Shown here: one piece after another, positions 25,832-33,195 of the stretch
Numbering within the stretch: position 1 is the first letter of the stretch
How the letters are laid out: each line of letters opens with the position of its first letter
Assembly: GCF_003355005.1 (NCBI RefSeq)
Contig: NZ_CP029985.1
Span: forward strand, 2,161,001-2,225,000
DNA length: 64,000 bases
Source of the DNA: Sphingomonas sp. FARSPH
GTDB taxonomy: Bacteria; Pseudomonadota; Alphaproteobacteria; Sphingomonadales; Sphingomonadaceae
Direction of reading: 5' to 3'
Made by a program: the position numbers and the translations under genes
The notes under the pieces: generated by a model
Seen by the model: only the letters and a program-made list of their open reading frames with translations
What the model was told of the DNA's origin: nothing
Databases searched by the model: none

Positions 25832-26032
25832 TCAGCCGAGCGCGTTGACCAAGGTCGCGACGTCGCGATCGTCGGGGGCCGCGTCCGGCGTCGCCGAGGC
25901 GGCGGGCGCGGGGCCGGACGCGTGACGCGGCCCCGACAGGCCGCCCGCCATCTCCGCCACGCCCCACAGGATGCCCGCCGCCCAGAGGAGCGCGGCGCGG
26001 CGGCTGCGGAAGAGGCGGGGGCCGGGGAGCAT
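25832..26032 (-). CDS. Hypothetical small membrane protein
   Basis: A possible 66-aa protein with one hydrophobic segment (RAALLWAAGILWGVAEMAGGL) and an alanine/proline/aspartate-rich tail. The start is uncertain: ATG at 26032 is used, with further in-frame codons upstream to 26116. No family is recognised; a chance reading frame in GC-rich DNA cannot be excluded. Confidence 0.45.
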   Translation of the reverse strand: MLPGPRLFRSRRAALLWAAGILWGVAEMAGGLSGPRHASGPAPAASATPDAAPDDRDVATLVNALG

Positions 26033-26146
26033 GACCGCGCCAGCGTGCGCGCGCGGGCTTGCGATCGGGTTGCGCGAAAGGGTTAAAGCCCGCCTGTGGC
26101 GATCGAAAGGTCGCAAAGGTCGCAGTGTCTGGGGGGTAGGCGGGGG

Positions 26147-26776
26147 TCAACAGCGCATCGCGGGATCCTCCTCCGGCGCCTCGTCGTCGAAATCGGCGGG
26201 GCCGACGGGCAGGTCGTCGACGGAGATGGCGGCGAGTCCGTCGAGCGCGGCGGGGAGCGCGCGCTGCGCGCTGCCGACGCGATCGGTACCGAAGGCGTTG
26301 CCCGCGGTCGTCGGCCCGAACAGGTGCGGCATCGTCTTGGCGAGCAGGAATTCGGCCATGCGATCGGACGGCACGCGCGTCTGCGACACGATCTCGCCAT
26401 CCTTCCACACGGTGCGCACCGCGCCATTGATCGCGCGATCATAAGCGACGGCGAGCAGACGGTGGCCCGCGGCGAGCTGCGCCTGCGTCCAGGCGTGCGC
26501 GAAGGCGGCGGCGCGGGGGTGCAGGCGCAGGCGATAGGCGGAGCGCGCGGTCATGCCGACCGCATCGGCGGCCGCCGCGACGCAGCCGGTTTCGGCGAGC
26601 GCGCCGAGGAAGTGGCGCTGCCGCTCCACCGTCCAGCCGTCGTGCCGCGAGCGCAGCGACGGCGCGCGATAGGCGGGCGGGGGCGATGCGCGTTGCGGAT
26701 CGAAAGGGGCGGGATCGAAAGGGGCGGGATCGAAAGGGGCGGGATCGGAGGGCGCAGGATGGGCGGTGTCGGGCAT
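26147..26776 (-). CDS. Hypothetical protein with HTH-like segment and DPAPF repeats
   Basis: A 209-aa protein of unknown function, preceded by AGGAG. Residues about 9-25 consist of tandem DPAPF repeats encoded by three identical 15-bp units. Residues about 50-85 look like a helix-turn-helix (FLGALAETGCVAAAADAVGMT, then RSAYRLR), similar to those in small terminase or regulator proteins. The C-terminus is acidic (DDEAPEEDPAMRC). A DNA-binding role is only a guess from the HTH pattern. Confidence 0.75.
   Translation of the reverse strand: MPDTAHPAPSDPAPFDPAPFDPAPFDPQRASPPPAYRAPSLRSRHDGWTVERQRHFLGALAETGCVAAAADAVGMTARSAYRLRLHPRAAAFAHAWTQAQLAAGHRLLAVAYDRAINGAVRTVWKDGEIVSQTRVPSDRMAEFLLAKTMPHLFGPTTAGNAFGTDRVGSAQRALPAALDGLAAISVDDLPVGPADFDDEAPEEDPAMRC
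26697..26741. repeat. Tandem repeat, 3 x 15 bp, inside the preceding gene
   Basis: Three exact copies of GGATCGAAAGGGGCG stand in tandem, with a diverged fourth beginning GGATCGGAGGG. They encode DPAPF pentapeptides on the minus strand. A multiple of three bases keeps the frame if the copy number changes. Confidence 0.9.
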
Positions 26777-26853
26777 GGGTCGACTCCTCTTCGAATGGAT
26801 CGACCATATCATATAACCAAATGGGTTCTTGTAGGAAAGCGGTTTTTACCGCG

Positions 26854-26874
26854 CGTACGCGATCTACGCGTACG
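26854..26874. promoter_or_regulatory. Palindrome upstream of exbD-like gene, possible operator
   Basis: An 8-bp perfect inverted repeat (CGTACGCG, 5-nt spacer, CGCGTACG) lies in the AT-richer 140-bp spacer between two divergent genes, about 45 bp before the ExbD start. Position and symmetry fit an operator, but the regulator is unknown. Confidence 0.4.
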
Positions 26875-26917
26875 TGGATTAGTGATGGTATTACGTCATA
26901 TCATTGGGAGAGTGACC

Positions 26918-27346
26918 ATGCGCCAAGCGTTCCGTCCCGCCGCTACCCCGATCCCCGAGCCGATCGCGACGCTGAACATCACGCCGTTGATCGACGTCCT
27001 GCTCGTGCTGCTGGTGATGATGATCCTGACCCTGCCGACCGTGCTGCACAAGGTGCCGATCGAGCTGCCGCAGGATGCGCCCGACGCTTACGTCCCGCGC
27101 AATGTGCACCGGCTGGAGCTGACGCGCGCCGGCGGCGTGACGCTGGACGGCGCGGCGGTGGCCGACGCCGCGCTGCCCGCGCTGCCCGCGCGGCTGGCGG
27201 CGGCGAAGGCGGACCCCGATGCGCTGCTGGTGATGCGCACCGACCCGGAGGCGCGCTACGAACGCTTCGACCAGACGCTGGCGGTGGTGAAGCGCGCGGG
27301 GATCACGCGGCTGGGGTTTGCGGGGAATGGGCCGTTGGCAAAGTAA
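26918..27346 (+). CDS. ExbD/TolR-family biopolymer transport protein, orphan
   Basis: The 142-aa protein has a short cytoplasmic start, one membrane helix (residues about 24-44) that carries the proton-path aspartate in NITPLIDVLLVLLVMMI, and a periplasmic domain. ExbD works with ExbB and TonB to power outer-membrane import, but neither partner is encoded next to it. GGGAG precedes the ATG at 26918. It could supplement an ExbB-TonB system elsewhere. Its stop lies 1 bp from the stop of the convergent DUF262 gene. Confidence 0.9.
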   Translation: MRQAFRPAATPIPEPIATLNITPLIDVLLVLLVMMILTLPTVLHKVPIELPQDAPDAYVPRNVHRLELTRAGGVTLDGAAVADAALPALPARLAAAKADPDALLVMRTDPEARYERFDQTLAVVKRAGITRLGFAGNGPLAK

Positions 27347-27347
27347 A

Positions 27348-28712
27348 CTAGCCTTTTACGCTGTTGCAATATGGATGGGTCGCTTGGCAATTTTCGTCCC
27401 CGCCAGTGCCTCCATCTTCCTTTCTGATAATGTGATCATAAGATATTGATTTAGTCGGATCTAGATAACCCTCGCAGAGCGGGCGCCGTAATGCTTGACG
27501 AAGTGCGTCCCTTAAAAAAGCTGAACTTTTTGCGTCATCACTAAAATCAGCGCCTGGCTTGCTTTGGATAGAATAAAGCCGGCTTTGTAATCCCAAATGT
27601 GCTGCAATATTGTCGGGTGTGATCGTGGATTTTCCTTCGCGGACGGTTTCAACGATATAATCGATGACCCGTTTACCTCCTTCTGCGCGCTTTTTACTAG
27701 CGGTCGCCGATATCAGCAGCGTTATGATTGTCTTGTGTTCAATCAGCGCTTCCTCAATCAAGCGCCTTTTGGGTGTAGCAAATATTTTGAACCAATCGCG
27801 ATCGTTGTTGTTTAACTTTTCGGCGACAAGCGAGAACATGCCCATCATTAATGGGGGGTAGTGACGACCTTTTGACGTGTAAAAATACACAAATGGATGA
27901 AGGCCCAAGCTACGCGACTGATTGCCAATCAGATTTGACGTAGTCTTCTCAAGTCGTGATAGAAGGCTTAACGTCTCAGATCCGTCGGGGTCATCCTGGT
28001 AGCTTTCAATGGGGCGTGAGCTCGGATCAACGATTTCCGATAGGCTAATTAATAGGTCCAAAGCATCAGTAACCGACGCGGCTCCTCCAACGGGGAGGTC
28101 GATAGATTTAATCGGTGTATTTATTTCGGGTGAAAACAGCGACCTATGAATAGATGCTGATTTTGTCTCGATCGTTTTCTGAACCTCTGGGGAATATTTC
28201 GACCAATATTGATGCCCCGTGGCGGCCCTGACTACAGAGCGTGCGGCGACAGCGGGTGCCTTGCGTCGATTGCGTAAGATCCGTTCTTCAACGGGATCAT
28301 GTATCGAGCCCTGCGTGTTGATTTTGAAAAAAGAGGACTCGGCCTTGTCGGCATCACCGTATATCCACTGAACTTGGATGCCACGCCGGATAAAATTCCC
28401 TACGCGAGCCGAAACTTTTGGGTCGGTTACTTCGCGTCCATTGGAAATTTGATCGGTGAAATGGCTAAACAAGCCGATTCGTGTTTCCACTTCGTTGCGG
28501 GCTTTCCGAGCCAAAGCTCGTTGGCCTTCAGGAATGATTCCCCCAAAATACTGATATGATAGCGGTCCGTCTCCATAATCGTTGAGGACCCAGGAAAGTA
28601 GCGCACTGAGTCTGTGCGCGCCGTCAATTACAAATATGTGGGACTTGGGCCCCCACAAAATAACCGCGGGAATCAGTTCGCCATCAAGAAAGCTCTCGAT
28701 CAGCGTGACCAT
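27348..28712 (-). CDS. DUF262/HNH protein (GmrSD-like nuclease), intact downstream frame
   Basis: The frame from the first ATG after the lesion encodes 454 residues. The N-terminus carries the DUF262 (ParB-like, GmrS-type) core with VIDGAHRLSALLSW, the DGxxR motif expected to bind nucleotide. The C-terminus ends in an HNH nuclease pattern: YDHIIRKEDGG, DEN, HPYCNSVKG. DUF262 plus HNH is the design of GmrSD-type modification-dependent restriction proteins, so a role in defence is inferred. The first 50 or so family residues, including RKPDFQRETTQW, are encoded upstream of this ATG in the same frame, so the ATG is not the natural start. The gene is clearly AT-richer than its neighbours, which suggests transfer. 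Stop codons of this gene and exbD are 1 bp apart. Confidence 0.75.
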   Translation of the reverse strand: MVTLIESFLDGELIPAVILWGPKSHIFVIDGAHRLSALLSWVLNDYGDGPLSYQYFGGIIPEGQRALARKARNEVETRIGLFSHFTDQISNGREVTDPKVSARVGNFIRRGIQVQWIYGDADKAESSFFKINTQGSIHDPVEERILRNRRKAPAVAARSVVRAATGHQYWSKYSPEVQKTIETKSASIHRSLFSPEINTPIKSIDLPVGGAASVTDALDLLISLSEIVDPSSRPIESYQDDPDGSETLSLLSRLEKTTSNLIGNQSRSLGLHPFVYFYTSKGRHYPPLMMGMFSLVAEKLNNNDRDWFKIFATPKRRLIEEALIEHKTIITLLISATASKKRAEGGKRVIDYIVETVREGKSTITPDNIAAHLGLQSRLYSIQSKPGADFSDDAKSSAFLRDALRQALRRPLCEGYLDPTKSISYDHIIRKEDGGTGGDENCQATHPYCNSVKG

Positions 28713-28905
28713 TTGATTTGCGGTCCACTGCGTAGTTTCACGCTGGAAGTCGGGCTTCCGAAGAACCTTTGGAAGCCATGCTCCGGCCCCTGCTAAATCC
28801 TTCAGGGCTATTTCAGCAAAATTATTGGCCTGAACGTGATCGCTATCCGACTTTGAGGCAAAGTCGGATAGCGATCATGGCGTCAAGGTTTATATTCTTT
28901 GCCAT
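28713..28905 (-). pseudogene. Frameshifted N-terminal part of the DUF262/HNH gene
   Basis: A well-placed start exists at 28905 (GGAG within the end of nrdB, 8 bp ahead of ATG). It encodes MAKNINLDAMIAIR, a typical start of this DUF262 group, but stops at TAG about 20 codons later. The continuation DFASKSDSDHVQANNFAEI is in a second frame that joins the 27348-28712 frame without a stop. The two frames would connect if two bases (GA) were restored in the codons after AIR; the total would then be 520 codons. The lesion lies inside the perfect palindrome at 28837-28877. A sequencing error at the hairpin is a possible alternative. Confidence 0.65.
28837..28877. repeat. Perfect 18-bp palindrome at the frameshift site
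   Basis: Arms 28837-28854 and 28860-28877 are exactly complementary (TGATCGCTATCCGACTTT against its reverse complement) with a 5-nt loop. It lies in coding sequence of the DUF262 gene, exactly where the frame is lost. Confidence 0.95.
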
Positions 28906-28908
28906 TTC

Positions 28909-29967
28909 TCACTCCGCTGCAACTCCAGCTTGCGAGAACATGTCACCGCTGTCCAGTCCCAAATCTTCATTCGCCGGCTTGGCGCCTTTGGCCTTCTGGC
29001 GCTTGTCGAAGCTGTCCCAGACGTCGTTCCACTGGCCCTTGGTCGCGGCCTTCGAATATTCGGTCGCGCGGGTTTCGAAGAAGTTGGCGTGCTCGACGCC
29101 GTTCAGCATCGGTGCGAGCCACGGCAGCGGGTGTTCGTCGATCATGTAGATCGGCTTGAGGCCGAGTTGCCCCATCCGCCAGTCGGCGATGAAGCGGATG
29201 TATTTCTTGATCTCCTTGGCGGTCATGCCGTTGACCGGGCCCATTTCAAAGGCGAGGTCGATGAAATTGTCCTCGAGCCGGATCGTCGTCTGGCACACGT
29301 CGGCAATGTCGTCCTTCACCGCCTTGGTCAGGCACTGGCGTTCCTTGACGAAGGTGTGGAACATCTTGATGATGCCCTCGCAATGCAAGCTTTCGTCGCG
29401 GATCGACCAGGTGACGATCTGGCCCATGCCCTTCATCTTGTTGAAGCGCGGGAAGTTCATCAGCATCGCGAAGCTGGCGAACAGCTGAACGCCTTCGGTG
29501 AAGCCGCCGAACATGGCGAGCGTGCGCGCGATGTCTTCATCGCTGTCGACGCCGAAGTTTTGCATGTAATCATGCTTTTCCTTCATCTCGGCATATTCGA
29601 GGAAGGCGCCATATTCGCTTTCGGGCATGCCGATCGTGTCGAGCAGATGGCTGTAGGCGGCGATGTGGACCGTCTCCATGTTGCTGAACGCGGTCAGCAT
29701 CATCTTGATCTCGGTCGGCTTGAACACGCGGCCGTATTTCTCGTGGTAGCAATCCTGCACCTCGACGTCGGCCTGTGTGAAGAAGCGGAAGATTTGCGTC
29801 AGCAGGTTGCGCTCGTGATCGGTCAGCTTCTGCGCCCAGTCGCGGCAATCCTCGCCCAGCGGCACTTCCTCGGGGAGCCAGTGGAGCTGCTGCTGACGCT
29901 TCCAGAATTCGAACGCCCAGGGGTATTCGAACGGCTTGTACTGCTTGGAGGCTTGGAGGAGGGACAT
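28909..29967 (-). CDS. nrdB: Ribonucleotide reductase class Ia, small subunit NrdB
   Basis: The 352-aa protein carries the diiron site and tyrosyl radical that NrdA needs. Visible iron-ligand regions include DVEVQDCYHEKYG, METVHIAAYSHLLDTIG (radical tyrosine in this stretch) and RDESLHCEGI. The C-terminus GDMFSQAGVAAE includes the tail that docks to NrdA. The start at 29967 has AAAGG in front. It is separated from nrdA by four small genes, unlike the compact nrdAB of many bacteria, and the DUF262 gene begins 3 bp after its stop. Confidence 0.96.
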   Translation of the reverse strand: MSLLQASKQYKPFEYPWAFEFWKRQQQLHWLPEEVPLGEDCRDWAQKLTDHERNLLTQIFRFFTQADVEVQDCYHEKYGRVFKPTEIKMMLTAFSNMETVHIAAYSHLLDTIGMPESEYGAFLEYAEMKEKHDYMQNFGVDSDEDIARTLAMFGGFTEGVQLFASFAMLMNFPRFNKMKGMGQIVTWSIRDESLHCEGIIKMFHTFVKERQCLTKAVKDDIADVCQTTIRLEDNFIDLAFEMGPVNGMTAKEIKKYIRFIADWRMGQLGLKPIYMIDEHPLPWLAPMLNGVEHANFFETRATEYSKAATKGQWNDVWDSFDKRQKAKGAKPANEDLGLDSGDMFSQAGVAAE

Positions 29968-29984
29968 GGCGGTGCCTTTCGGAT

Positions 29985-30152
29985 TCAAACGAGATGGAGG
30001 ACGAGCAGCGCGGCGCTGCTGAAAAGGGCGAGGAGCGCGACGGGCAGCCGGGCGCGCAGGCTCCAGCGGGCGGCGGGACGGAGGAGGGCGGCAACGAGGC
30101 CGAGCAACGATGCGGCCTGGACCGCGGTGAGCAGGCGGACCGCAGGGCTCAT
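29985..30152 (-). CDS. Hypothetical small membrane protein
   Basis: A 55-aa protein with two hydrophobic segments (RLLTAVQAASLLGLVAALL and PVALLALFSSAALLVLHLV). It starts by an ATGA overlap with the stop of the next gene upstream and ends 17 bp before the nrdB start. No family is recognised; the overlap supports translation. Confidence 0.6.
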   Translation of the reverse strand: MSPAVRLLTAVQAASLLGLVAALLRPAARWSLRARLPVALLALFSSAALLVLHLV

Positions 30153-30349
30153 CCCGCGACGCTCCACCGCTGCATCGACCCGGCGCCGGCGGCGAGCATC
30201 ACGCCCGCGGCGAGCGCCATGATCCCGGTCATGCGCAGCACATAGGCGCGCGCCGCGCCGCCGGGGCGCAGCAGCAGCAACAGGCAGCCCGCGCCGACGA
30301 GCAGCAGCAGCGCCGCGACCGCATACATGATGGCGACCTGGCGGATCAT
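30149..30349 (-). CDS. Hypothetical small membrane protein
   Basis: A 66-aa protein with two hydrophobic segments (IMYAVAALLLLVGAGCLLLLL and MTGIMALAAGVMLAAGAG). It overlaps the following 55-aa gene by 4 bp, so the pair forms a small operon upstream of nrdB and could share its transcript. Function unknown. Confidence 0.65.
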   Translation of the reverse strand: MIRQVAIMYAVAALLLLVGAGCLLLLLRPGGAARAYVLRMTGIMALAAGVMLAAGAGSMQRWSVAG

Positions 30350-30405
30350 GCATCCATTCCCCGCGACGCTCGTTCCGCGTCCGACCCCGTTGAAGGAGAA
30401 TCAGC

Positions 30406-30654
30406 ATGCACGATCATAGCAACATCAAGGAACATATGAAGGTCATCGGCGCCGACGGCGTGCATGTCGGCACCGTCGACCATGTCGATGGCGAGCGCAT
30501 CAAGCTGACCAAGACCGACTCGCCGTCGACGCAGGACGGGCAGGGCGCCAAGCATCATTACCTGCCCGCCGGGCTGGTCGCGGAGATCGAGGGCGACACC
30601 GTGCGCCTGTCGGCGACCGCGCAGAACGCGCAGGACATGTTCGAAGAGGCGTGA
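30406..30654 (+). CDS. DUF2171 domain protein
   Basis: The 82-aa soluble protein has the PRC-barrel-like DUF2171 pattern: IKEHMKVIGADGVHVGTVDHVDGERIKLTK, then HHYLPAGLVAEIEGDTVRL. Members of this family occur widely in sphingomonads and other bacteria that meet stress, without defined function. GAAGGAG precedes the ATG. It is divergent from the small membrane pair. Confidence 0.9.
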   Translation: MHDHSNIKEHMKVIGADGVHVGTVDHVDGERIKLTKTDSPSTQDGQGAKHHYLPAGLVAEIEGDTVRLSATAQNAQDMFEEA

Positions 30655-30659
30655 AGTGC

Positions 30660-30722
30660 CTTCTCCCTCTCCCGTCGGGAGAGGGAGGGAGCCGCCGAAA
30701 GGCGGCGAAAGGGTGAGGGGGC
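30660..30722. repeat. Palindromic repeat with two hairpins
   Basis: Two hairpins stand in tandem: CCCTCTCCC-GTC-GGGAGAGGG and GCCGCC-GAAA-GGCGGC, followed by GGTGAGGGGGCC. It occupies the convergent spacer between the DUF2171 and DUF559 genes. A related element is at 31114-31208. Confidence 0.8.
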
Positions 30723-30728
30723 CGTCCA

Positions 30729-31217
30729 TCACGGGCGGCCCTTTTGCTTGTGCGCCACGCGCGCGTCGATGCTTGCCACGACGCCGCCGAGGTTCGTCAT
30801 CACATCGGCATTGGCGAAGCGGATCACGTCATAGCCCTCGGTATTGAGGAAGCGGGTGCGGAGTGCGTCCCGGTTTTGTCGCAACGCATGGTCGTCGCCG
30901 TCCACTTCGACGATCAGCCGCGCGGCGTGCGAGCAGAAATCGGCATGATAGGGGCCGAACGGGACTTGTCGGCGGAACTTTGCGTCCGGGAAAGCCTCGC
31001 GGAGGGCGCGCCACAGACGGCGTTCGGGTTCACCGGCACTCTGGCAAAGTGCACGCGAGAGCGTGGCAACCGTCGCGGGGAGTTGCTGGCGCTTGGTCAG
31101 GCCTTGCGCATTGCCCCTCACCCTTCCCACGGCCTGCGGCCGCGGGCCCCTTCCCTCTCCCACAAGGGGAGAGGGAGGGAGCGCCGGAGGCGCGGAAGGG
31201 TGAGGGGGGCGTGGCAT
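30729..31217 (-). CDS. DUF559 endonuclease-like protein
   Basis: A 162-aa protein of the Vsr-like DUF559 family. The conserved core runs AGEPERRLWRALREAFPDAKFRRQVPFGPYHADFCSHAARLIVEVDGDDH, with the glutamate and aspartate residues of the PD-(D/E)XK nuclease fold, then YDVIRFANADVMTNL. These proteins are presumed DNA-processing nucleases of unknown role. The first 30-35 residues are encoded by a palindromic repeat (PPSPLVGEGRG), so the original start may be an internal GTG at 31121. It is 40 bp downstream of nrdA. Confidence 0.85.
   Translation of the reverse strand: MPRPPHPSAPPALPPSPLVGEGRGPRPQAVGRVRGNAQGLTKRQQLPATVATLSRALCQSAGEPERRLWRALREAFPDAKFRRQVPFGPYHADFCSHAARLIVEVDGDDHALRQNRDALRTRFLNTEGYDVIRFANADVMTNLGGVVASIDARVAHKQKGRP
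31114..31208. repeat. Palindromic repeat that overlaps the DUF559 gene start
   Basis: The outer arms CCCCTCACCCTTCC and GGAAGGGTGAGGGG (about 80 bp apart) enclose smaller hairpins, including CCCTCTCCC-ACAAG-GGGAGAGGG and GCGCCGGAGGCGC. It is related to the repeat at 30660. It is read as the N-terminus of the DUF559 protein when the longest frame is used. Confidence 0.8.
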
Positions 31218-31257
31218 GCCGTGACCTTCCCGTCAGGCGATCAGCGGACTCCTGTCC

Positions 31258-33195
31258 TCACTGGCAGGCCAGACACTCGTCATAATCCGTCGTCTCGCCG
31301 AGTTCGAACTTCGGCTTTTCGATCGTGTTGTCCGCCTCGACGCCGCCGCTCCCAGCAAAGCCCGCGCGCTGCACCGACTTGGAGCGCAGGTAGTAGAGCG
31401 ACTTGATGCCCAGTTCCCACGCGCGGAAGTGGAGCATCAGCAGGTCCCACTTCTCGACGTCGGCGGGGATGAACAGGTTGAGCGACTGTGCCTGGTCGAT
31501 ATAGGGCGTGCGGTCGCCGGCGAGTTCGAGCAGCCAGCGCTGGTCGATCTCGAAACTGGTCTTGTAGCAGTCCTTTTCCTCCTGGCTGAGGAAGTCGAGG
31601 TGCTGGACCGAGCCGCCGTGTTCGAGGATCGAATTCCACACCGCGTCGCTGTTCTTGGATTTCTCCTTGAGCAGCTTTTCGAGATACGGGTTCTTGACCG
31701 AGAAACTGCCCGACAGCGTCTTGTGCGTATAGATGTTCGCCGGGATCGGCTCGATACACGCGCTGGTGCCGCCGCAGATGATGGAAATCGACGCGGTCGG
31801 CGCGATCGCCATCTTGCAGGAAAAGCGCTCCATCACGCCCATGTCGGCGGCGTCGGGGCAGGGCCCGCGCTCGACGGCGAGCTGCATCGAGGCTTCGTTC
31901 ACCTGTGCGTTGATGTGCTTGAAGATGCGCAGGTTCCACGACTTGGCCATCGCGCCCTCGAACGGCAGGCCGCGCGCCTGGAGGAAGCTGTGGAAGCCCA
32001 TGACGCCGAGGCCGACCGAGCGTTCGCGCCCGGCGGAATAGGCGGCGCGTTCCATGCCGGGTTCGTGGCGGTCGATGTAATCCTGCAGCACGTTGTCGAG
32101 GAAGCGCATCACGTCCTCGATGAAGACCTTGTCGTCCTTCCACTCGTCCCACGTCTCGAGGTTGAGGCTCGACAGGCAGCAGACCGCGGTGCGGTCGTTG
32201 CCCAGGTGGTCGCGCCCGGTCGGCAGCGTGATTTCGGAGCAGAGGTTCGAGGTCGAGACCTTGAGGCCGAGGTCGCGGTGATGCTTCGGCATCGCCTTGT
32301 TCACGTGATCGGCGAAGACGATGTACGGCTCGCCGGTGGCGAGGCGGGTTTCGACCAGCTTCTGGAACAGCGCGCGCGCATCGACCGTCGCGCGGACGGA
32401 CTGGTCCTTCGGGCTGAGCAGGTGCCATTCGGCGCCGTCGCGCACCGCCTCCATGAAGGCGTCGGTGAGCAGCACGCCGTGGTGGAGGTTCAAGGCCTTG
32501 CGGTTGAAGTCGCCCGAGGGTTTGCGGATTTCGAGGAATTCCTCGATCTCCGGGTGGCTGATGTCGAGGTAGCAGGCGGCCGACCCGCGGCGCAGGCTAC
32601 CCTGGCTGATCGCGAGGGTGAGCGAATCCATCACGCGGACGAACGGGATGATGCCGCTGGTCTTGCCGTTGAGGCCGACCGGCTCGCCGATCCCGCGCAC
32701 GTTGCCCCAATAGGTGCCGATGCCGCCGCCGCGGCTGGCGAGCCACACGTTCTCGTTCCAGGTGTCGACGATACCGTTGAGGCTGTCGGGCACCGAATTG
32801 AGGTAGCAGCTGATCGGCAGGCCGCGCCCCGTGCCGCCGTTCGACAGCACCGGCGTCGCGGGCATGAACCACAAGCGGCTGATATAATCGTAGATGCGCT
32901 GCGCATGCGCGGCATCGTCGGCATAGGCGCTAGCGACGCGGACGAACAGGTCCTGGAAGCTTTCGCCGGGCAGGAGATAGCGGTCCTTCAGCGTTTCCTT
33001 GCCGAAATCGGTGAGTAGCGCGTCGCGGCCATGGTCGACGTCGAGCGCATAGGGCTGCGCGATCGCGCGGCTGCCCGTGTCCGCCTTGGCGGCGTCGGGC
33101 TTTGCGGCATCGGCCTTAGTCGGCGCGTCGTCCTGCGCGGGGGCGAGGGCAAGCATATCGGTCATCGTTGCGTCCTGCGTATCCCTGAAATCCAT
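31258..33195 (-). CDS. nrdA: Ribonucleotide reductase class Ia, large subunit NrdA
   Basis: The protein of about 645 residues reduces ribonucleoside diphosphates. Active-site residues are seen in SCYLNSVPDS, in the cysteine-glutamate motif TSNLCSEITLP with CCLSSLNLETW, and in the C-terminal cysteine pair DECLACQ that passes electrons. Conserved YYLRSKS near the end holds the radical-transfer tyrosine pair. The protein is shorter than E. coli NrdA (about 760) and lacks a recognisable N-terminal ATP-cone; instead the first 45 residues are alanine- and aspartate-rich. Start is ambiguous between ATG 33195 and TTG 33201, near a GGAG; ATG 33165 is also possible. A near-palindrome like an NrdR box lies upstream. 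Confidence 0.95.
   Translation of the reverse strand: MDFRDTQDATMTDMLALAPAQDDAPTKADAAKPDAAKADTGSRAIAQPYALDVDHGRDALLTDFGKETLKDRYLLPGESFQDLFVRVASAYADDAAHAQRIYDYISRLWFMPATPVLSNGGTGRGLPISCYLNSVPDSLNGIVDTWNENVWLASRGGGIGTYWGNVRGIGEPVGLNGKTSGIIPFVRVMDSLTLAISQGSLRRGSAACYLDISHPEIEEFLEIRKPSGDFNRKALNLHHGVLLTDAFMEAVRDGAEWHLLSPKDQSVRATVDARALFQKLVETRLATGEPYIVFADHVNKAMPKHHRDLGLKVSTSNLCSEITLPTGRDHLGNDRTAVCCLSSLNLETWDEWKDDKVFIEDVMRFLDNVLQDYIDRHEPGMERAAYSAGRERSVGLGVMGFHSFLQARGLPFEGAMAKSWNLRIFKHINAQVNEASMQLAVERGPCPDAADMGVMERFSCKMAIAPTASISIICGGTSACIEPIPANIYTHKTLSGSFSVKNPYLEKLLKEKSKNSDAVWNSILEHGGSVQHLDFLSQEEKDCYKTSFEIDQRWLLELAGDRTPYIDQAQSLNLFIPADVEKWDLLMLHFRAWELGIKSLYYLRSKSVQRAGFAGSGGVEADNTIEKPKFELGETTDYDECLACQ

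Noticed and set aside
28840..28860. Programmed +1 frameshift of the prfB type in the DUF262 gene
   Set aside because: The slip sequence CTT TGA C is absent (CTT TGC C is present), there is no internal Shine-Dalgarno at the right distance, and a two-base deletion explains the frames better.
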